Source: an uncultured Clostridia bacterium (GTDB taxonomy: Bacteria > Bacillota > Clostridia > Christensenellales > UBA1242). Taken from it: a DNA stretch of 64,000 nt. The position numbers and the translations under genes were made by a program. Position 1 is the stretch's first letter. Every line of letters starts with the position of its first letter. This document shows, piece by piece, positions 6,654-15,763 of this stretch. The DNA lies in assembly GCA_944350115.1 (NCBI GenBank), contig CALVNZ010000001.1, forward strand, positions 157,378 to 221,377, given 5' to 3'. The notes below the pieces were generated by a model, which searched no databases, was not told the origin of the DNA, and saw only the letters and a program-made list of their open reading frames with translations.

Positions 6654-7834
6654 ATATATTTCTCCTGAATAACTTCAATTCCTGGCAAACTTTCGCCACC
6701 AAGCAGTTTTAGTGTTGCGCCTCCGCCAGTAGAAATGTGATTTATCATTCTCATGCATCTAGCTTGTTTTACTGCACTCACACTGTCTCCACCACCAACT
6801 ATTGAATAAGCTTGTGAGTGTGCAATGCGTTTGGCAATTTGAAAAGTCCCTTCTTGAAATTTAGGATCTTCATATTTGCCAAGAGGCCCGTTCCATATAA
6901 CCTGCCTTGCCTCTTTTATTTCATCTTCAAAAAGTTTTATGGTTTGTGGTCCAATGTCAGCCCCAACCATTTCACCAGATAACGTTTCAACAACAAAGGT
7001 TTTTTCCTTTTTGTCACCGAACATATATGCCACATGGTCAATTGGAATCAATAATCTTTTGCCCATTTCATCTAATTCTTTAATAATTTTTTCAGCAGTT
7101 TGAACACTTTCTGTGTTTGCCATGCTTCTTCCCACGGTAAATCCTTTCGCCATCAAAAATGAATAGGCCATAGCGCCACCAACCATAATTACATCTGCAC
7201 TTTTAGCGATATTTAAAATTGCTTTAATTTTGTCTTGAACTTTCGCGCCACCAAATATTGCCACAAATGGTCGTTTAGGGTTTTCAATTGCTTCACTTAT
7301 GGTTTTTATTTCATTTTCCATTAAAAAGCCAATCGCATTTGGAAGCAATCTTGCAACGCCAAATGTCGAAGCATGCTTTCTGTGTGCAACGCCAAATGCA
7401 TCATTGACATAGATGTCAGCAAGAGAAGCCAGTTCTTTAGCAAAATTTGGCTCGTTTTCTTCTTCTTCTTTGTAAAATCTAACATTTTCTAAAAGCAAAA
7501 TAGAACCATTTGACATGTTTTCAATTTGTTCTTTAACCTGTGGTCCGATAATTTTTTCAGAAAATTGAACTTTGCCTGGAAAATATTTCATTAAAATCAA
7601 TGAAATAGGCCACATAGAAAGCCTAAAATCAAAGCCTTTTGGTCTGCCCAAATGAGAGCAAATGATAAGTTTCGCACCTCTTTGAAGCAAATATCTTATC
7701 GTCGGCAATTCGTTTATCACCCTTGTTGTGTCTGTTATTCTCCCAACTTTATCCATAGGCAAATTGAAATCCGCTCTTAAAAAAACTCTTTTGCCTTCAA
7801 GATTAACAAGGTCTCTTATGCTTCTTTTCATCAC
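6650..7834 (-). CDS. pgk: phosphoglycerate kinase
   Basis: PGK makes ATP from 1,3-bisphosphoglycerate. The 394-residue product has the N-terminal substrate motif RVFLRADFNLPMD, LIICSHLGRPKG and the basic patch ENVRFYKEEE. The nucleotide-binding region follows with FVAIFGGAKVQDK and, near the end, YSIVGGGDSVSAV and HISTGGGATLKLL. A good AAGGAGG site precedes the ATG. The stop overlaps the start of tpiA. The gene is 38 bases behind dus and could share that transcript, or use a weak promoter at the end of dus. Confidence 0.97.
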   Translation of the reverse strand: MMKRSIRDLVNLEGKRVFLRADFNLPMDKVGRITDTTRVINELPTIRYLLQRGAKLIICSHLGRPKGFDFRLSMWPISLILMKYFPGKVQFSEKIIGPQVKEQIENMSNGSILLLENVRFYKEEEENEPNFAKELASLADIYVNDAFGVAHRKHASTFGVARLLPNAIGFLMENEIKTISEAIENPKRPFVAIFGGAKVQDKIKAILNIAKSADVIMVGGAMAYSFLMAKGFTVGRSMANTESVQTAEKIIKELDEMGKRLLIPIDHVAYMFGDKKEKTFVVETLSGEMVGADIGPQTIKLFEDEIKEARQVIWNGPLGKYEDPKFQEGTFQIAKRIAHSQAYSIVGGGDSVSAVKQARCMRMINHISTGGGATLKLLGGESLPGIEVIQEKYI

Positions 7835-7872
7835 GCCTCCTTATGGTTCTTTATTGTTATTTTACAACTTTT

Positions 7873-8805
7873 TTAAGATATATCAAAATGATTAAACTCA
7901 CCTTTTAATATTTCCAAACTTTCTTGAATGCTTGTGCTTGTTGCAAGTTTTCTTTTCTTTTCTCCTTTAACATGAATTTGTCCTGCATAGGCTAAAAAAT
8001 GTTTTCTTAAATAAAGCGTCAGCCATTTTTCAGGATAATATTTTTTTAAAATTTCAACATGTTCACATATTACTTTAAATTTGTCTTGCACCGGCTTATT
8101 CAAAAGTTCTGCAAAAAACCAAGGTCTACCAATAGCCCCTCGGCCTATCATCACTGCATTAACTTTTGTTGATATCATGTTATTAAAAGATTTTTCATCT
8201 ACAACATCACCATTGCCAATCACAGGAATTTTAGCAAGACTTTTTGCAAGTGCAATGGCTTCCAAGTCCACTTCTCCAGAAAAACCTTGATTGTAAGTTC
8301 TGCCATGAACTGTGACAAAATCCGCCCCGTTTTCTTCGCACATTTTTATAATTTCTGCTATATTAACTTTATCAAACCCTGTTCTAACCTTAACTGAAAC
8401 AGGCAAATTCGTTGCTTTTTTTACAGCCGAAACAATTTTTCCAGCAAGAGACAAGTTCTTCAGAAGCGCTGAGCCATCACCATTTTTTACAACTTTAGGC
8501 GCTGGACAACCCATATTTATATCAAAACCATTAAAATCTTTCAACACAGGATTTTGCACCGCTTGTGCCATAATTTCTGGGTCGTGTCCAAAAATTTGAG
8601 CAATTTTAATTTTTTCGCTGGGGTGAACAATCGCCATTTCTTTGGTCTTTTGAGAATTGTAAGCCATAGCCTGGGCTGACAACATTTCAGAATATGTCAT
8701 TGCCGCCCCACATTGCGAACAAACTGCACGAAACCCTACATCACTTACACCGGCAAGTGGCGCTAAAATTAAATTATTTTCAAGTTTGAGTCCTGCAATA
8801 TTCAT
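7873..8805 (-). CDS. dus: tRNA-dihydrouridine synthase (DusB-like)
   Basis: Dus enzymes use FMN and NADPH to reduce uridines in the tRNA D-loop. The 310-residue product starts with LILAPLAGVSDVGFRAVC, then has the conserved FDINMGCPAPKVVKNGDGSAL with the catalytic cysteine, VSVKVRTGF, VTVHGRTYNQGFSG and the FMN phosphate site GNGDVVD...VMIGRGAIGRPW. The C-terminal helical domain is present. It follows the HU-like gene by 38 bases, and in many Firmicutes a dus gene is found next to other housekeeping genes. The subclass is inferred from general similarity to DusB. Confidence 0.92.
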   Translation of the reverse strand: MNIAGLKLENNLILAPLAGVSDVGFRAVCSQCGAAMTYSEMLSAQAMAYNSQKTKEMAIVHPSEKIKIAQIFGHDPEIMAQAVQNPVLKDFNGFDINMGCPAPKVVKNGDGSALLKNLSLAGKIVSAVKKATNLPVSVKVRTGFDKVNIAEIIKMCEENGADFVTVHGRTYNQGFSGEVDLEAIALAKSLAKIPVIGNGDVVDEKSFNNMISTKVNAVMIGRGAIGRPWFFAELLNKPVQDKFKVICEHVEILKKYYPEKWLTLYLRKHFLAYAGQIHVKGEKKRKLATSTSIQESLEILKGEFNHFDIS

Positions 8806-8843
8806 GAGAATATTTTAGCAAATTTTTTTGATGTTTACAAATT

Positions 8844-9116
8844 TTAATCTATGCTTTTTTTTAATTTGTCACAGATTTTAAAAGCAATTAAATTACGCGC
8901 AGGCAAAAGATAAACTCTCTTTGTTTTTGGATTTATAATTTTGCGTTCGAGTGCTTGTTTAACATAAAATTTTCCAACATCAGCGATTTTAATTTCTTCA
9001 CCCTTTTTTAATGCGTCATAAAGAATGTTTTTAAGTGAATTTAAAACAAGTTGACATTTGTTGCAACTTAAATTACAACTTTGACTTAACTTTTCAATTA
9101 ATTGTGTTTTGTTCAT
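8844..9116 (-). CDS. HU/IHF-family DNA-binding protein
   Basis: A 90-residue relative of HU, the DNA-bending architectural protein. The order is typical: MNKTQLIEKLSQSCNLS, a second helix, GEEIKIADVGKFYVKQALERKIINPKTKR (the beta-arm region, with the GKF and NPKT positions of HU) and a closing helix. It has three cysteines near residues 14-21, unusual for HU. The start is taken at the ATG at 9114-9116 because GTGGAG lies at the right distance; the in-frame GTG upstream has no ribosome site. Its 5' end overlaps the end of the flippase gene by 23 bases. It could be a second, specialised HU. Confidence 0.85.
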   Translation of the reverse strand: MNKTQLIEKLSQSCNLSCNKCQLVLNSLKNILYDALKKGEEIKIADVGKFYVKQALERKIINPKTKRVYLLPARNLIAFKICDKLKKSID

Positions 9117-10635
9117 TTTGTTCTCCACTTAATTTTTTGGCAAAAAACTCTTTAAATATTCCTGCAAGAAGTGGTAGACTGAAAAAAATATACACCCCGC
9201 CACCACAAAAAACAGAAAAAATGATTTGCATAATCGGACTTAAATCAAAACGATTAAGCAAAAGTGAAACAGTAAGGGTCATCGCAATAGCAGACAATAA
9301 TGGTAGCGACAAATCAAAAAGGCCGATTGAAATTTTCTTTTTATTTTTCACAAGCGCCATAATGCAAACCGTTGATGACAACAAAATGTTTCCCACTACT
9401 ACTCCAAAAATATTTACCGCTGGTAAAGCACATAAAATCACAACTGCAATCACTTTTAACGCGCCTCCAATCATATAAGAAAGCATGATATAATTCCATT
9501 TGCCTTTCGCTTGTAAAAGAGCAATAAAAAACTGCATAAGCGCCGAAATAATTGTTGAAACCGCACCTAGATAAGTTAGTTGCACGGCAAAAGACAGCAT
9601 GGTTTCGTCAAGAGATGGATAAATAATTTGATAAAGAGGCCTGCAAACACACGCTATTCCAAAAACTATAGGCAATAAAACGATCCACATGATTTTTAAA
9701 GCATCTGAAATCGCTTTTTCACTTTCTGGCGAAAGTTTAGCATCTAAAAATGAAATTGATGGCAAAATAGCCATTGCGATAGAAGAAGAAAGAATGAGTG
9801 GAAAGTTTAAAATTGCTCCAACAACACCGGTCTGCAAACCAAAAAGAGATGTCGCCATTTGTCCGTCAATGCCTGCAAGTTTTAATCTTGAAACGACAAT
9901 AAAAGAGTCTATCGCTCCGACAAGAGGCAGAACCGCAACTCCCAGTGACAAAGGAACGACTGCTTTAATAAAACTTGCTGTTGCCAAATGATTGTTTTGC
10001 GGAACAAATTGAGTTTTCACTTTCATATAAATTCTTAAATAAATGATTGCAACAATTTCGCCAGCACACACTCCTAGAAACGCGCCAAACACGCCAGACT
10101 CAATGGATTTGCTTCCAAGCAAGTAAGCAAACAAAAGACCAAGAACAAACTTTATTGCCTGCTCAATAATTTGGCTAACCGCCGTTGGCGTCATGTTTTC
10201 GTAACCTTGAAAAATACCTCGCATTGTGGCAATAATCCCGCCAAAAGGAATTAACAGCACCATAAGACGATAAGCAAGCTTGCCACTTTCTGCGCCCTGC
10301 GCTTTTGCAAGTGGGAAAGCAAAAGCAAATAAAATAGCACCCGCAACAAATCCCAAAACGATCGAATATGTAAGCGCCGTTTTCATCAAAGACTTAACTT
10401 TTCCAAAATCACCTCTGGCTCTGGCCTGTGAAACAAATTTGGAAAGAGCCGTGCTGACCCCACCACTTGTGAGCACCAAAGCAAAAGAATAGACCGCCAT
10501 AACCATTTGAAAAACACCGATTCCCTCGATGCCCAAGATGTTTGTAAGTGGCAAACGAAAAAATGCTCCCAACATTTTACAAAGCATTCCACTGACAATT
10601 AAAATAATCGAACCTTTCCCAATACTTTTTTTCAT
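9094..10635 (-). CDS. MOP-superfamily polysaccharide/lipid flippase (MurJ/SpoVB-like)
   Basis: An integral membrane protein of about 513 residues with 12-14 predicted helices. It is similar in layout to the SpoVB/MurJ group, which flips lipid-linked cell wall precursors. Typical pieces are KGSIILIVSGMLCKMLGAFFRLPLTNILG at the start, YSFALVLTSGGVSTALSKFVSQ, and a GIFQGYENMTPTAVSQIIEQ segment in the middle. The start is set at the ATG at 10633-10635; an extra 20 codons upstream lack family similarity. Neither start has a clear ribosome site. It appears to be the first gene of a run with HU, dus, pgk and tpiA. Whether it is the main lipid II flippase cannot be told from this window. Confidence 0.85.
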   Translation of the reverse strand: MKKSIGKGSIILIVSGMLCKMLGAFFRLPLTNILGIEGIGVFQMVMAVYSFALVLTSGGVSTALSKFVSQARARGDFGKVKSLMKTALTYSIVLGFVAGAILFAFAFPLAKAQGAESGKLAYRLMVLLIPFGGIIATMRGIFQGYENMTPTAVSQIIEQAIKFVLGLLFAYLLGSKSIESGVFGAFLGVCAGEIVAIIYLRIYMKVKTQFVPQNNHLATASFIKAVVPLSLGVAVLPLVGAIDSFIVVSRLKLAGIDGQMATSLFGLQTGVVGAILNFPLILSSSIAMAILPSISFLDAKLSPESEKAISDALKIMWIVLLPIVFGIACVCRPLYQIIYPSLDETMLSFAVQLTYLGAVSTIISALMQFFIALLQAKGKWNYIMLSYMIGGALKVIAVVILCALPAVNIFGVVVGNILLSSTVCIMALVKNKKKISIGLFDLSLPLLSAIAMTLTVSLLLNRFDLSPIMQIIFSVFCGGGVYIFFSLPLLAGIFKEFFAKKLSGEQNEQNTIN

Positions 10636-10677
10636 AGTTATATTTTGTTTAGAAAGCAAAAAGTTATACAAAGGGTA

Positions 10678-10706
10678 TTTACAAATAAAAAACATTGTGT
10701 TATAAT
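10678..10706 (+). promoter_or_regulatory. promoter of the 189-residue gene
   Basis: TTTACA (10678-10683) and consensus TATAAT (10701-10706) are 17 bases apart, followed by TAGGAG and the ATG at 10737. Confidence 0.8.
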
Positions 10707-10736
10707 AACAAAGAATAAATCTTAGGAGAAAATTAC

Positions 10737-11306
10737 ATGCCAGAAGAATACGAATTTATAAAAAACTTACAAGACCCAAAACAAAAAGATCTCGAAATAG
10801 ATGAATTGTCAAGACAAGATAAAAGAATGGCATTGGTTTTTATTGATGCTATAAAATACATTTACGAAACCAAACAATATCACAAACCTCAAAATTATAG
10901 CTTTGAAACTTGGATAAATGATCCTTCTGTTTTGCAATATACTTTACCGCTCACCAGTGAAACTAGAATAAAAACATTTTTAAAAGATTTTTATGATAAT
11001 TTTGACGCATATAAAAATTTTGATTGCTTTAAAGCTATGCTAGGTTTTAGTGTTTCTTATGTTGGAGCATATAAAGGATATAAAGAAGCAACAAAAGAAG
11101 GCAGAGTGTTTAATATGACGAAATTCTTGGATTTAGTATCGAACCAAGAAGGAAAATTAAAAAGCCCAGAAGAATTAGAAAGCATACCTTCCAGCACAAA
11201 CAAAAATTTGGCAAATTCATTATTATGTTATAGCTCAATTTTGGATCAATATGGCGATCCCGAAGCAACAAAAAAAGCTCACGAAAGTGCTTCGGCTGCA
11301 AAATAA
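10737..11306 (+). CDS. unrecognised soluble protein, 189 residues
   Basis: I do not recognise this protein. It begins MPEEYEFIKNLQDPKQKD, has no signal peptide or membrane segment, and is probably all-alpha, with many aromatic residues in the middle (YIYETKQYHKPQNYSFETW, FLKDFYDNFDAY). The C-terminal 40 residues are Ser/Asn/Ala-rich and end SASAAK. A strong promoter, a good ribosome site and a shared terminator (11305-11334) indicate an expressed, single-gene transcript. It converges on another unrecognised gene (11333-12637). The base composition looks like that of its neighbours, so there is no sign of recent transfer. Confidence 0.8.
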   Translation: MPEEYEFIKNLQDPKQKDLEIDELSRQDKRMALVFIDAIKYIYETKQYHKPQNYSFETWINDPSVLQYTLPLTSETRIKTFLKDFYDNFDAYKNFDCFKAMLGFSVSYVGAYKGYKEATKEGRVFNMTKFLDLVSNQEGKLKSPEELESIPSSTNKNLANSLLCYSSILDQYGDPEATKKAHESASAAK

Positions 11307-11334
11307 AAAACTGAACAGTTGTTCAGTTTTTTTT
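11305..11334. terminator. bidirectional terminator between two convergent unknown genes
   Basis: CTGAAC and GTTCAG pair around a four-base loop, flanked by A and T tracts on both sides, so it can end transcripts from either strand. Confidence 0.85.
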
Positions 11335-12637
11335 ATAACATTCTTACTGGCTCCCTTGATGCTGTCTTTGAAATCTCACTGCTTTCCATTATGGCCCCTG
11401 ATGTGTTTTTTACATCTTCTAAACCATGCTTTCGCACTTTGTCATCGGCTCTTTCTTCCACAAGTGCGTCAAGCCCTAAAAAAATATCTTTAGGTTTTCC
11501 CGCTGGCTTTGTTTCAATTTTAGCCTTATTCTCTGGTTTTTTAGGTTCTTCATTTTTTGAGAAAGCAGGTTCAATGATTGGCGTGCTAGTTGTTGCACTT
11601 GAAATAGATGGCTTCAAATCAGGAATTTTTGTCTCATTTTTTTTAAAGCCCAACATGAAATCTTTTGGTTTTGCTTTTGGTTTGTCAGGTTTTTTGGCTT
11701 TTGCTGTTGTGTATTTATATGGCCCAACTGTTTTGGGTGGTTTATATTTTGCACCAGAACTTTTTGGTTTTGAACTTGTTGCACCTGCACTCTTTTTTTG
11801 TTCTTGATTGACAGTTTCTGCGTATTTTTTTAATTTCGCATTGGCTTCATCAAAGCCTATTATTTGTTTAGAGTAAAATTTAATGTTATTGTCAAACTCC
11901 TTTATCTCATCTCTTAAGGAATTGAATCCGCCTGTCTCCATGACCATTTTGTCAAATGCTTCGCGCAATTTTGAGTAAAGCAAATCATTGCCAGGTTTTT
12001 CTTTTTCTTGATCATAAAGCGTTTTTAACCTATGCAAAATCTTTTGTCCTCTTTCACCGCTTGATTGCAAAGATTCAAACATTGCAAGAATAAAATATTG
12101 CGATTGAATTTCCAAAAGAAGCTCTCTCTCCTTTCTTTCTTGCTCCATATTTTCATATTCTTTTTCAATTTCATCGTTTTGCTCATAAGAAAGTTCTGAA
12201 ATGTCTTCAAAAAGATTAAACACTTTTTTGACGCGTGTAAAAAATGTGTCGTCATAAGAAGCGACATATTGAGCAATAAAACTTTTTAATGGTTTATCAC
12301 TAGAAAAACTTTCGTTAAAATATAAGTTCGCAACAGCTTTGTCGGCAGTTTTCCAAAATTGAACAGTAAAAGAAAGTTCAATATTTTTTAAAGTGACCAA
12401 GCACTCTAATGTGTCATCACCTTTAAATCGAATTTGTTTTTTTAAACTTACAAGAGCTTTTTTAATAGAGGCAGACAAAACATATTTACCATCTTCGGTA
12501 AATTGCCCGAGAAGTTTTTGCTTTTGTTTAATCTCTAAAAGTCGAAGTTTATAATAAGCAATCAAAGTTTTGTCAGTGAAAACCTCATCACTTTCAAAAG
12601 ACTTCCAAGATTGTTGAACAGCTCTTGTATCTTCCAT
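11333..12637 (-). CDS. unrecognised protein, 434 residues, helical N half and Lys/Pro-rich C half
   Basis: No family recognised. Residues 1-275 are predicted helical and charged, with a likely coiled coil around EKEYENMEQERKERELLLEIQSQ (about 165-190). Residues 275-400 are a disordered-looking linker rich in Lys, Pro and Ser. The linker holds two copies of a short motif, KPKDFMLGF and KPKDIFLGL, about 70 residues apart, which may be binding sites for a partner. There is no signal peptide or membrane helix, so it is probably cytosolic. A GAGGGG site and a promoter with TATAAT are upstream. It may be a cytoplasmic scaffold, but that is a guess from composition. Confidence 0.8.
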   Translation of the reverse strand: MEDTRAVQQSWKSFESDEVFTDKTLIAYYKLRLLEIKQKQKLLGQFTEDGKYVLSASIKKALVSLKKQIRFKGDDTLECLVTLKNIELSFTVQFWKTADKAVANLYFNESFSSDKPLKSFIAQYVASYDDTFFTRVKKVFNLFEDISELSYEQNDEIEKEYENMEQERKERELLLEIQSQYFILAMFESLQSSGERGQKILHRLKTLYDQEKEKPGNDLLYSKLREAFDKMVMETGGFNSLRDEIKEFDNNIKFYSKQIIGFDEANAKLKKYAETVNQEQKKSAGATSSKPKSSGAKYKPPKTVGPYKYTTAKAKKPDKPKAKPKDFMLGFKKNETKIPDLKPSISSATTSTPIIEPAFSKNEEPKKPENKAKIETKPAGKPKDIFLGLDALVEERADDKVRKHGLEDVKNTSGAIMESSEISKTASREPVRML

Positions 12638-12651
12638 ATTCCCCTCGTTTA

Positions 12652-12681
12652 ATTATATCATTAAATACTTGAATATTGCAA
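12652..12681 (-). promoter_or_regulatory. promoter of the 434-residue gene
   Basis: On the minus strand TTGCAA (12681-12676) and TATAAT (12657-12652) are 18 bases apart. Confidence 0.7.
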
Positions 12682-12715
12682 GAGATATTTTTAAGATTTA
12701 ATTTAGTAAATTTTA

Positions 12716-13027
12716 TCACTTTTCTAGAAAAGTTAAGCAATAAGGTTTAGCGCGATAATCATTTAAAGTTATGCCGTTCGCGACACAAAACCCCTCATGA
12801 TTCAACAAGCATTTGGCATTGCATTTTATTGTAATGGTTTTTGAATCTCGCATAGGCGAATATTTTGGGGTTCGCTCAAACAAATTTTTTGTTGTATCTT
12901 CTTTTGGCTTAGTTAAATCTAAAACATAATTTTTGCAAATTGAAGTTTTTGAAACTTCGATGGCTTTTGCTTTGCAAGTAAAGTGGTCGTTAAACTTGCA
13001 ACTTAATTTTCTGCATCTAATATCCAA
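12716..13027 (-). CDS. tandem DUF1540-like cysteine-rich protein
   Basis: The product has two similar cysteine-rich units. The first is IRCRKLSCKFNDHFTCKAKAI followed by a further Cys, and the second is IKCNAKCLLNHEGFCVANGI followed by YC. The spacing CxxxxC..N....C.A..I matches the DUF1540 pattern common in Clostridia, where single and paired copies occur. Such units probably bind a metal, but no function is established. The start chosen is the TTG at 13025-13027, because GGAGG lies six bases upstream; a TTG 11 codons earlier has no ribosome site. The product has 103 residues. It is divergent from rplI, with little intergenic space. Confidence 0.7.
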   Translation of the reverse strand: MDIRCRKLSCKFNDHFTCKAKAIEVSKTSICKNYVLDLTKPKEDTTKNLFERTPKYSPMRDSKTITIKCNAKCLLNHEGFCVANGITLNDYRAKPYCLTFLEK

Positions 13028-13064
13028 TTTTAGCCTCCATTTTCTTAAATTATTGTCCAAATGA

Positions 13065-13094
13065 TTGACTTTTAATCTGTCAAATTGTTAAAAT
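13065..13094 (+). promoter_or_regulatory. promoter of rplI
   Basis: TTGACT (13065-13070) and TAAAAT (13089-13094) are 18 bases apart, ahead of the ribosome site GAGGT. Confidence 0.65.
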
Positions 13095-13111
13095 CAAAAT
13101 GTGAGGTTGAT

Positions 13112-13552
13112 ATGAAAGTTTTACTAACAGCAGATGTCAAAGCCTGTGGAAAAAAAGGCGAAATAAAAGAAGTTGCAAATGGTTACGCACAAAACTACTT
13201 GTTTAAAAATGGTCTCGCAAAACCAGCAAACGCCGACGCTATTTTAAATCAAAAACAAAAGGATGTCGCAAACGCTTTTCACAAAGCAGAAGAATTAAAA
13301 GAAGCGCAACTTTTAGGCGACAAACTTTCAAATCTTCAAATCACCTTATATTTAAAAACCGGTGAAAACGGGAAGACTTTTGGCTCTGTGACAAGCAAAG
13401 AAATTGCTGAAAAACTTGCCGAACTTGGCTATCAAATAGACAAGAAAAAAATTGATTGTTCGCAATTAAAAGAAGTTGGTAATTACAAAATTAATGTAAA
13501 ATTGCATCCACAAGTTGTCATCAAAATTAATATTATCGTGGAGGCAAAATGA
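13112..13552 (+). CDS. rplI: 50S ribosomal protein L9
   Basis: L9 has two globular domains joined by a long helix and stabilises the L1 stalk region. The start is the ATG at 13112, giving [30 protein letters not shown], the L9 signature; nine extra upstream codons are not part of the family. The 146-residue product includes the connecting helix ([20 protein letters not shown]) and the C-terminal domain. In many Firmicutes rplI sits near rpsF-ssb-rpsR or dnaB; here it is some 4 kb away on the other strand. Its stop overlaps the start of a glycosyltransferase gene as ATGA. Confidence 0.96.
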   Translation: MKVLLTADVKACGKKGEIKEVANGYAQNYLFKNGLAKPANADAILNQKQKDVANAFHKAEELKEAQLLGDKLSNLQITLYLKTGENGKTFGSVTSKEIAEKLAELGYQIDKKKIDCSQLKEVGNYKINVKLHPQVVIKINIIVEAK

Positions 13553-14664
13553 AAGCTTTAATTTTTACAATGACCGTGGGAGAAGGACACAACATGATGG
13601 CTCGTTCATTAGAGCAAGCTTTTAAAAATAAAAATATAGAAACAAAAATTGTTCAAACTTTTGGTTATAATGAAAAACGCGTAGCGCGTGAAAACAAATT
13701 GTTTTTGTGGGCTTGTAAACATATCCCCCACATTTATGATTTTGTTTGGAACAAACTTCGAAAGAAAAATCACGCCACAGACAAATTGCCCTATTATGTC
13801 AAAGACTGCTTAAATTATTTTGACGAGCAAATTAACAATTATAAGCCTGATATAATTATGTGCACTCACTTTTATGCAAGCAGTGTTTTAACATATATGA
13901 AAAAACAAAACTTAATCGATAAAAAAATTATAACCGGCACAATTCTAGTTGATTTTTGCTTGGCACCTTATTGGGAACACTCTAATAAAATTGATTATGT
14001 TTTTCAACCTTACACAAACACAACAAATGATCTCATCGTAAAAGGTTTTAATAATAAACAAATTATTACAACAGGGTTGCCAATAAGAGAAGAATTTTAT
14101 GCAAATTATAATCAAAATGAAATACGAAAAAATTTAAATTTGCCAGAAAAATTTACAATTTTAAATATCGGCGGAGGAAACGGACTTGGTAATACATTAA
14201 AACTTGTAAAATCAATTTTATCAAAAAATTTAGACATAATGTTAATTGTTATTAATGGTAAAAATATTAAAAATTATAATAAGATTGAAAAATTTATCAC
14301 AAAGAACAAGATTAAAAATGTTATAAATTTAGGCTTCGTAAATAATGTCCATGAATACATGATGTCCAGTGATGTGCTGGTTTCAAGATGTGGCAGCTCA
14401 TGTTTGACCGAAGGAATCTCTGTTGGGAAACCATTTATAATTAGAGAAAAAATGATTTTAAATGAAAAAATTAACAAGAAGTTTTTTATAGAGAATGGTT
14501 GCGCGTTAGGAATGAAAAAAATCACCGACGCCGGAGACAAAGTAGAATATTTAAAAAATAATCCAAAAATTTATGAAAAAATGAAAAAAAATATTGAAAA
14601 AATGAGAAAACCATATTCCGCGCAAAAAATAGTAGAATTTTTAATTAATAAAATCGAGCAATAA
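13549..14664 (+). CDS. GT28-type glycosyltransferase (MGDG synthase/UgtP-like)
   Basis: The 371-residue product resembles the diacylglycerol glucosyl/galactosyltransferase group (plant MGD1, Bacillus UgtP), which makes membrane glycolipids from nucleotide sugars. The N-terminal domain shows [16 protein letters not shown], like the GxGH start of that group, and [12 protein letters not shown]. The C-terminal domain has [12 protein letters not shown] and the donor-binding [19 protein letters not shown]. It is translationally coupled to rplI. The sugar and acceptor cannot be read from sequence. Its AT content looks higher than that of rplI. The stop codon lies in the loop of its own terminator. 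Confidence 0.82.
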   Translation: MKALIFTMTVGEGHNMMARSLEQAFKNKNIETKIVQTFGYNEKRVARENKLFLWACKHIPHIYDFVWNKLRKKNHATDKLPYYVKDCLNYFDEQINNYKPDIIMCTHFYASSVLTYMKKQNLIDKKIITGTILVDFCLAPYWEHSNKIDYVFQPYTNTTNDLIVKGFNNKQIITTGLPIREEFYANYNQNEIRKNLNLPEKFTILNIGGGNGLGNTLKLVKSILSKNLDIMLIVINGKNIKNYNKIEKFITKNKIKNVINLGFVNNVHEYMMSSDVLVSRCGSSCLTEGISVGKPFIIREKMILNEKINKKFFIENGCALGMKKITDAGDKVEYLKNNPKIYEKMKKNIEKMRKPYSAQKIVEFLINKIEQ

Positions 14665-14676
14665 GCTCGATTTTTT
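14651..14676 (+). terminator. terminator of rplI-glycosyltransferase transcript
   Basis: AAATCGAGC pairs with GCTCGATTT around a five-base loop that contains the stop codon; T residues follow. Confidence 0.8.
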
Positions 14677-15763
14677 ATTCCCCTGCTTGTTCAAGTTTTT
14701 CTGTTCGGTCTTTTAAAATTAATGCGTCAATAAATTGATCTATGTCGCCGTTTAAGACCCCATTTAAATCATAAGACGAAACATTGACTCTATGATCAGT
14801 GACTCTGCCTTGTGGATAGTTGTAAGTCCTCACCCTTTCACTTCTGTCGCCCGTTCCGACCTGTGATTTTCGGTTCGCTTTAAATTCGTTTTCTTTTTCG
14901 GTTTGATAGAGTTCGTAAATTTTGCTTTGCATGATTCTCATGGCTTTTTCTCTGTTTTTGATTTGGCTTCTTTCGTCTTGACAAGTCACCACAATGCCTG
15001 TTGGCAAATGCGTCATTCTTATTGCAGAGTCAGTTTTGTTGATGTGCTGTCCACCAGCACCACTGGCTCTGTATGTATCTATTCTCAAATCACTGTCAAG
15101 AATTTCAAAATCAACTTCCTCAACTTCAGGAAGCACTGCAACTGTTGCTGTTGAAGTGTGAATTCTGCCTTGCGATTCTGTTTCTGGAACTCGTTGAACT
15201 CTGTGAACGCCTGCCTCATATTTAAGCCTACTATAAGCGCCTTTGCCTTGAACAATAAATGTTATTTCTTTTATTCCACCAAGTTCTGTTTCGTTAAGAT
15301 CCATCACTTCAATCTTCCAACGATGGTTTTCTGCATAATGAGTGTACATTCTGAAAAGTTCGGTTGCAAACAAGGCGGACTCTTCTCCACCTGCCGCGGC
15401 ACGAATTTCCATAATAATGTTTTTGTCGTCATTTTCGTCTTTTGGAAGCAACAAGAATTTTATATCTTCACAAAGTTTTTCAATCTTTTCATCCAAACTT
15501 TTTTCTTCTTCTTCAAAAAGCATTTTCATTTCATGGTCTTTTTCTCTCGCTATTTCTTGTTGACAATTCTTTTTTTCTTCAACCGCTTTTTCAAGTTCTT
15601 TTGACGCTTCGACAATGTCCTGAATTGATGAATGCTCTTTGACCAATTTTCTCCACTGCTTGTTATCTGCAATGACAGAAGGATCAGCGATTTGCTGTGT
15701 CAAAAAATCGCTTCTCTCTCTAATCTTTTTAGTTTTGTTCAGCATTTCATTTGCGTTTATCAT
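14675..15763 (-). CDS. prfA: peptide chain release factor 1
   Basis: RF1 reads UAA and UAG and frees the finished peptide. The 362-residue product has the catalytic GGQ motif in [16 protein letters not shown] and the preceding IDTYRASG. The RF-1 domain continues with [19 protein letters not shown] and ends with [22 protein letters not shown]. Length is normal. The GGQ glutamine is the target of the PrmC methylase, encoded directly upstream and overlapping by 17 bases, so the factor and its modifying enzyme are co-expressed. Confidence 0.97.
   Translation of the reverse strand: MINANEMLNKTKKIRERSDFLTQQIADPSVIADNKQWRKLVKEHSSIQDIVEASKELEKAVEEKKNCQQEIAREKDHEMKMLFEEEEKSLDEKIEKLCEDIKFLLLPKDENDDKNIIMEIRAAAGGEESALFATELFRMYTHYAENHRWKIEVMDLNETELGGIKEITFIVQGKGAYSRLKYEAGVHRVQRVPETESQGRIHTSTATVAVLPEVEEVDFEILDSDLRIDTYRASGAGGQHINKTDSAIRMTHLPTGIVVTCQDERSQIKNREKAMRIMQSKIYELYQTEKENEFKANRKSQVGTGDRSERVRTYNYPQGRVTDHRVNVSSYDLNGVLNGDIDQFIDALILKDRTEKLEQAGE

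Noticed and set aside
9117-9128. GTG start of the HU-like gene at 9128
   Set aside because: The GTG is itself part of the GTGGAG ribosome site for the ATG at 9116.
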